NCBI GenBank assembly: GCA_020352215.1
Contig: CP070675.1
Coordinates: 5,473,017 to 5,537,016 of the forward strand
Direction of reading: 5' to 3'
DNA from: Phycisphaerales bacterium
GTDB lineage: Bacteria > Planctomycetota > Phycisphaerae > Sedimentisphaerales > Anaerobacaceae
DNA: 64,000 nucleotides
Shown: piece after piece, positions 63,574-64,000 of the stretch
Layout of the letters: the number at the start of each line of letters is the position of its first letter
How positions within the stretch are numbered: position 1 is the first letter of the stretch
Position numbers and translations under genes: made by a program
Notes under the pieces: model-generated
What the model saw: the letters and a program-made list of their open reading frames with translations, nothing else
Databases searched by the model: none
Told to the model about the DNA's origin: nothing

Positions 63574-64000
63574 ATGGAGGATACGCAATTGCACAAGAGC
63601 CGAAACGGACACTTTGGGATGGGCAAGACATTCGGCCGAGCTCAGTCCGGGGCTTTGGTGCCCATGCTGCTGCTTGTAGTGACGGTTTGCTCGGTCGCTG
63701 TTGGTGGCGACGTGGCTTGGACACGCAAGAGCACCGTCACCGGTGAGATGCCGACGCCGAACGGGGGCAAGCAGCAGACGTGCTGTGTGATCTGTGACAT
63801 CGACAAGGACGGGATTGACGACTTCGTTGTGGGCGAGCGGACCAAGACGCCCTCGGTGGTGTGGTACAAGTTTACCGGCAGACGTTGGGAGAAGTACATC
63901 GTCGACAACACCAGGAAGAATCCCGAGGCTGGCGGTGACTTCTGTGATATCGATAGAGATGGTGACTTTGACATCATTCTCGGCCAGGATGCCAGCGGCA
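63574..64000 (+). CDS. FG-GAP/VCBS-repeat exported protein, 3' end cut by window
   Basis: The frame runs from ATG 63574 (AGGA eight bases upstream) off the right edge, giving 142 residues so far. A late signal peptide (ALVPMLLLVVTVCSVAVGG) follows about 30 polar residues, so a start at 63619 is possible. The mature part opens with CDIDKDGIDDFVVGER and CDIDRDGDFDIILGQD, two calcium-binding FG-GAP repeats that form blades of a beta propeller. Such proteins are large, exported and often carry an additional enzymatic or adhesive domain. The rest is not in the window. Confidence 0.8.
   Translation, partial: MEDTQLHKSRNGHFGMGKTFGRAQSGALVPMLLLVVTVCSVAVGGDVAWTRKSTVTGEMPTPNGGKQQTCCVICDIDKDGIDDFVVGERTKTPSVVWYKFTGRRWEKYIVDNTRKNPEAGGDFCDIDRDGDFDIILGQDASG

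Noticed and set aside
1..64000. tRNA genes, rRNA genes and CRISPR arrays
   Set aside because: I looked for GGTTCRA-type T-loops with matching acceptor stems, rRNA core sequences and regularly spaced repeats in the gaps and found none I could support by eye.

Overview
The window reads as a chromosome segment of a free-living, carbohydrate-degrading planctomycete, most likely of class Phycisphaerae. This is inferred from gene content, not from a marker gene. The signs are many exported glycosidases, a sulfatase and a heparinase-like lyase; Tat or lipoprotein signals on enzymes and on one Gfo/Idh oxidoreductase; dockerin-like C-terminal repeats (27860-29392 and a decayed copy near 10233-10289); LamG remnants; and FG-GAP and 'DDFE' lipoproteins. 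I saw no rRNA, tRNA, CRISPR array, phage module or intact transposon.

Layout. 1-9783: exported carbohydrate-related genes (beta-helix protein, GH172-like enzyme, a TIM-barrel glycosidase-like protein, a Gfo/Idh oxidoreductase, a polysaccharide deacetylase and a ceramidase-like protein). 9850-10289: decayed LamG/dockerin gene. 10459-18418: aspartate-type aminotransferase, an ECF sigma factor overlapping a one-helix membrane protein, a small membrane protein, a GT-C-like membrane protein with a GT2 glycosyltransferase, and a cyclotransferase fused to an amidoligase-like domain. 18451-25528 (minus strand): class-III aminotransferase with a four-cysteine insert, Nudix hydrolase, a rifampicin-phosphotransferase-like PEP-utilizing enzyme, an acyltransferase-3 protein and an esterase. 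25529-32788: a GIY-YIG protein, an ECF sigma factor with a 300-residue tail, an HExxH protein with dockerin-like repeats, an IS110 remnant, a Tat glycosidase and a dual-specificity phosphatase.

32885-42074 is a housekeeping stretch: tsaD, larB, nnrD, an AhpD-like protein, a sodium/solute symporter, a galactokinase-like GHMP kinase, then pyrK, a QueG-like Fe-S protein and pyrD. 42090-49711 is a same-strand degradation locus: a two-domain glycosidase, a sulfatase, an M14 peptidase-like protein and a heparinase II/III lyase. 50272-51796 holds two tandem FRG-domain genes on the minus strand.

The most coherent system is 52229-58385: a symporter, a secreted GH5 mannanase-like/FN3/2-epimerase fusion, and a GH130 phosphorylase closely matching mannosylglucose phosphorylase. 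Together these encode the mannan route (mannobiose to mannosylglucose to mannose-1-phosphate plus glucose), with the first two enzymes fused and exported. After it come an SGNH hydrolase, a candidate small RNA with an intrinsic terminator, an unresolved stretch of about 0.85 kb, a Tat Gfo/Idh oxidoreductase divergent from a sugar isomerase/epimerase, a lipoprotein, and a truncated FG-GAP protein at the right edge. All functional calls are by motif and family recognition; no database search was run.
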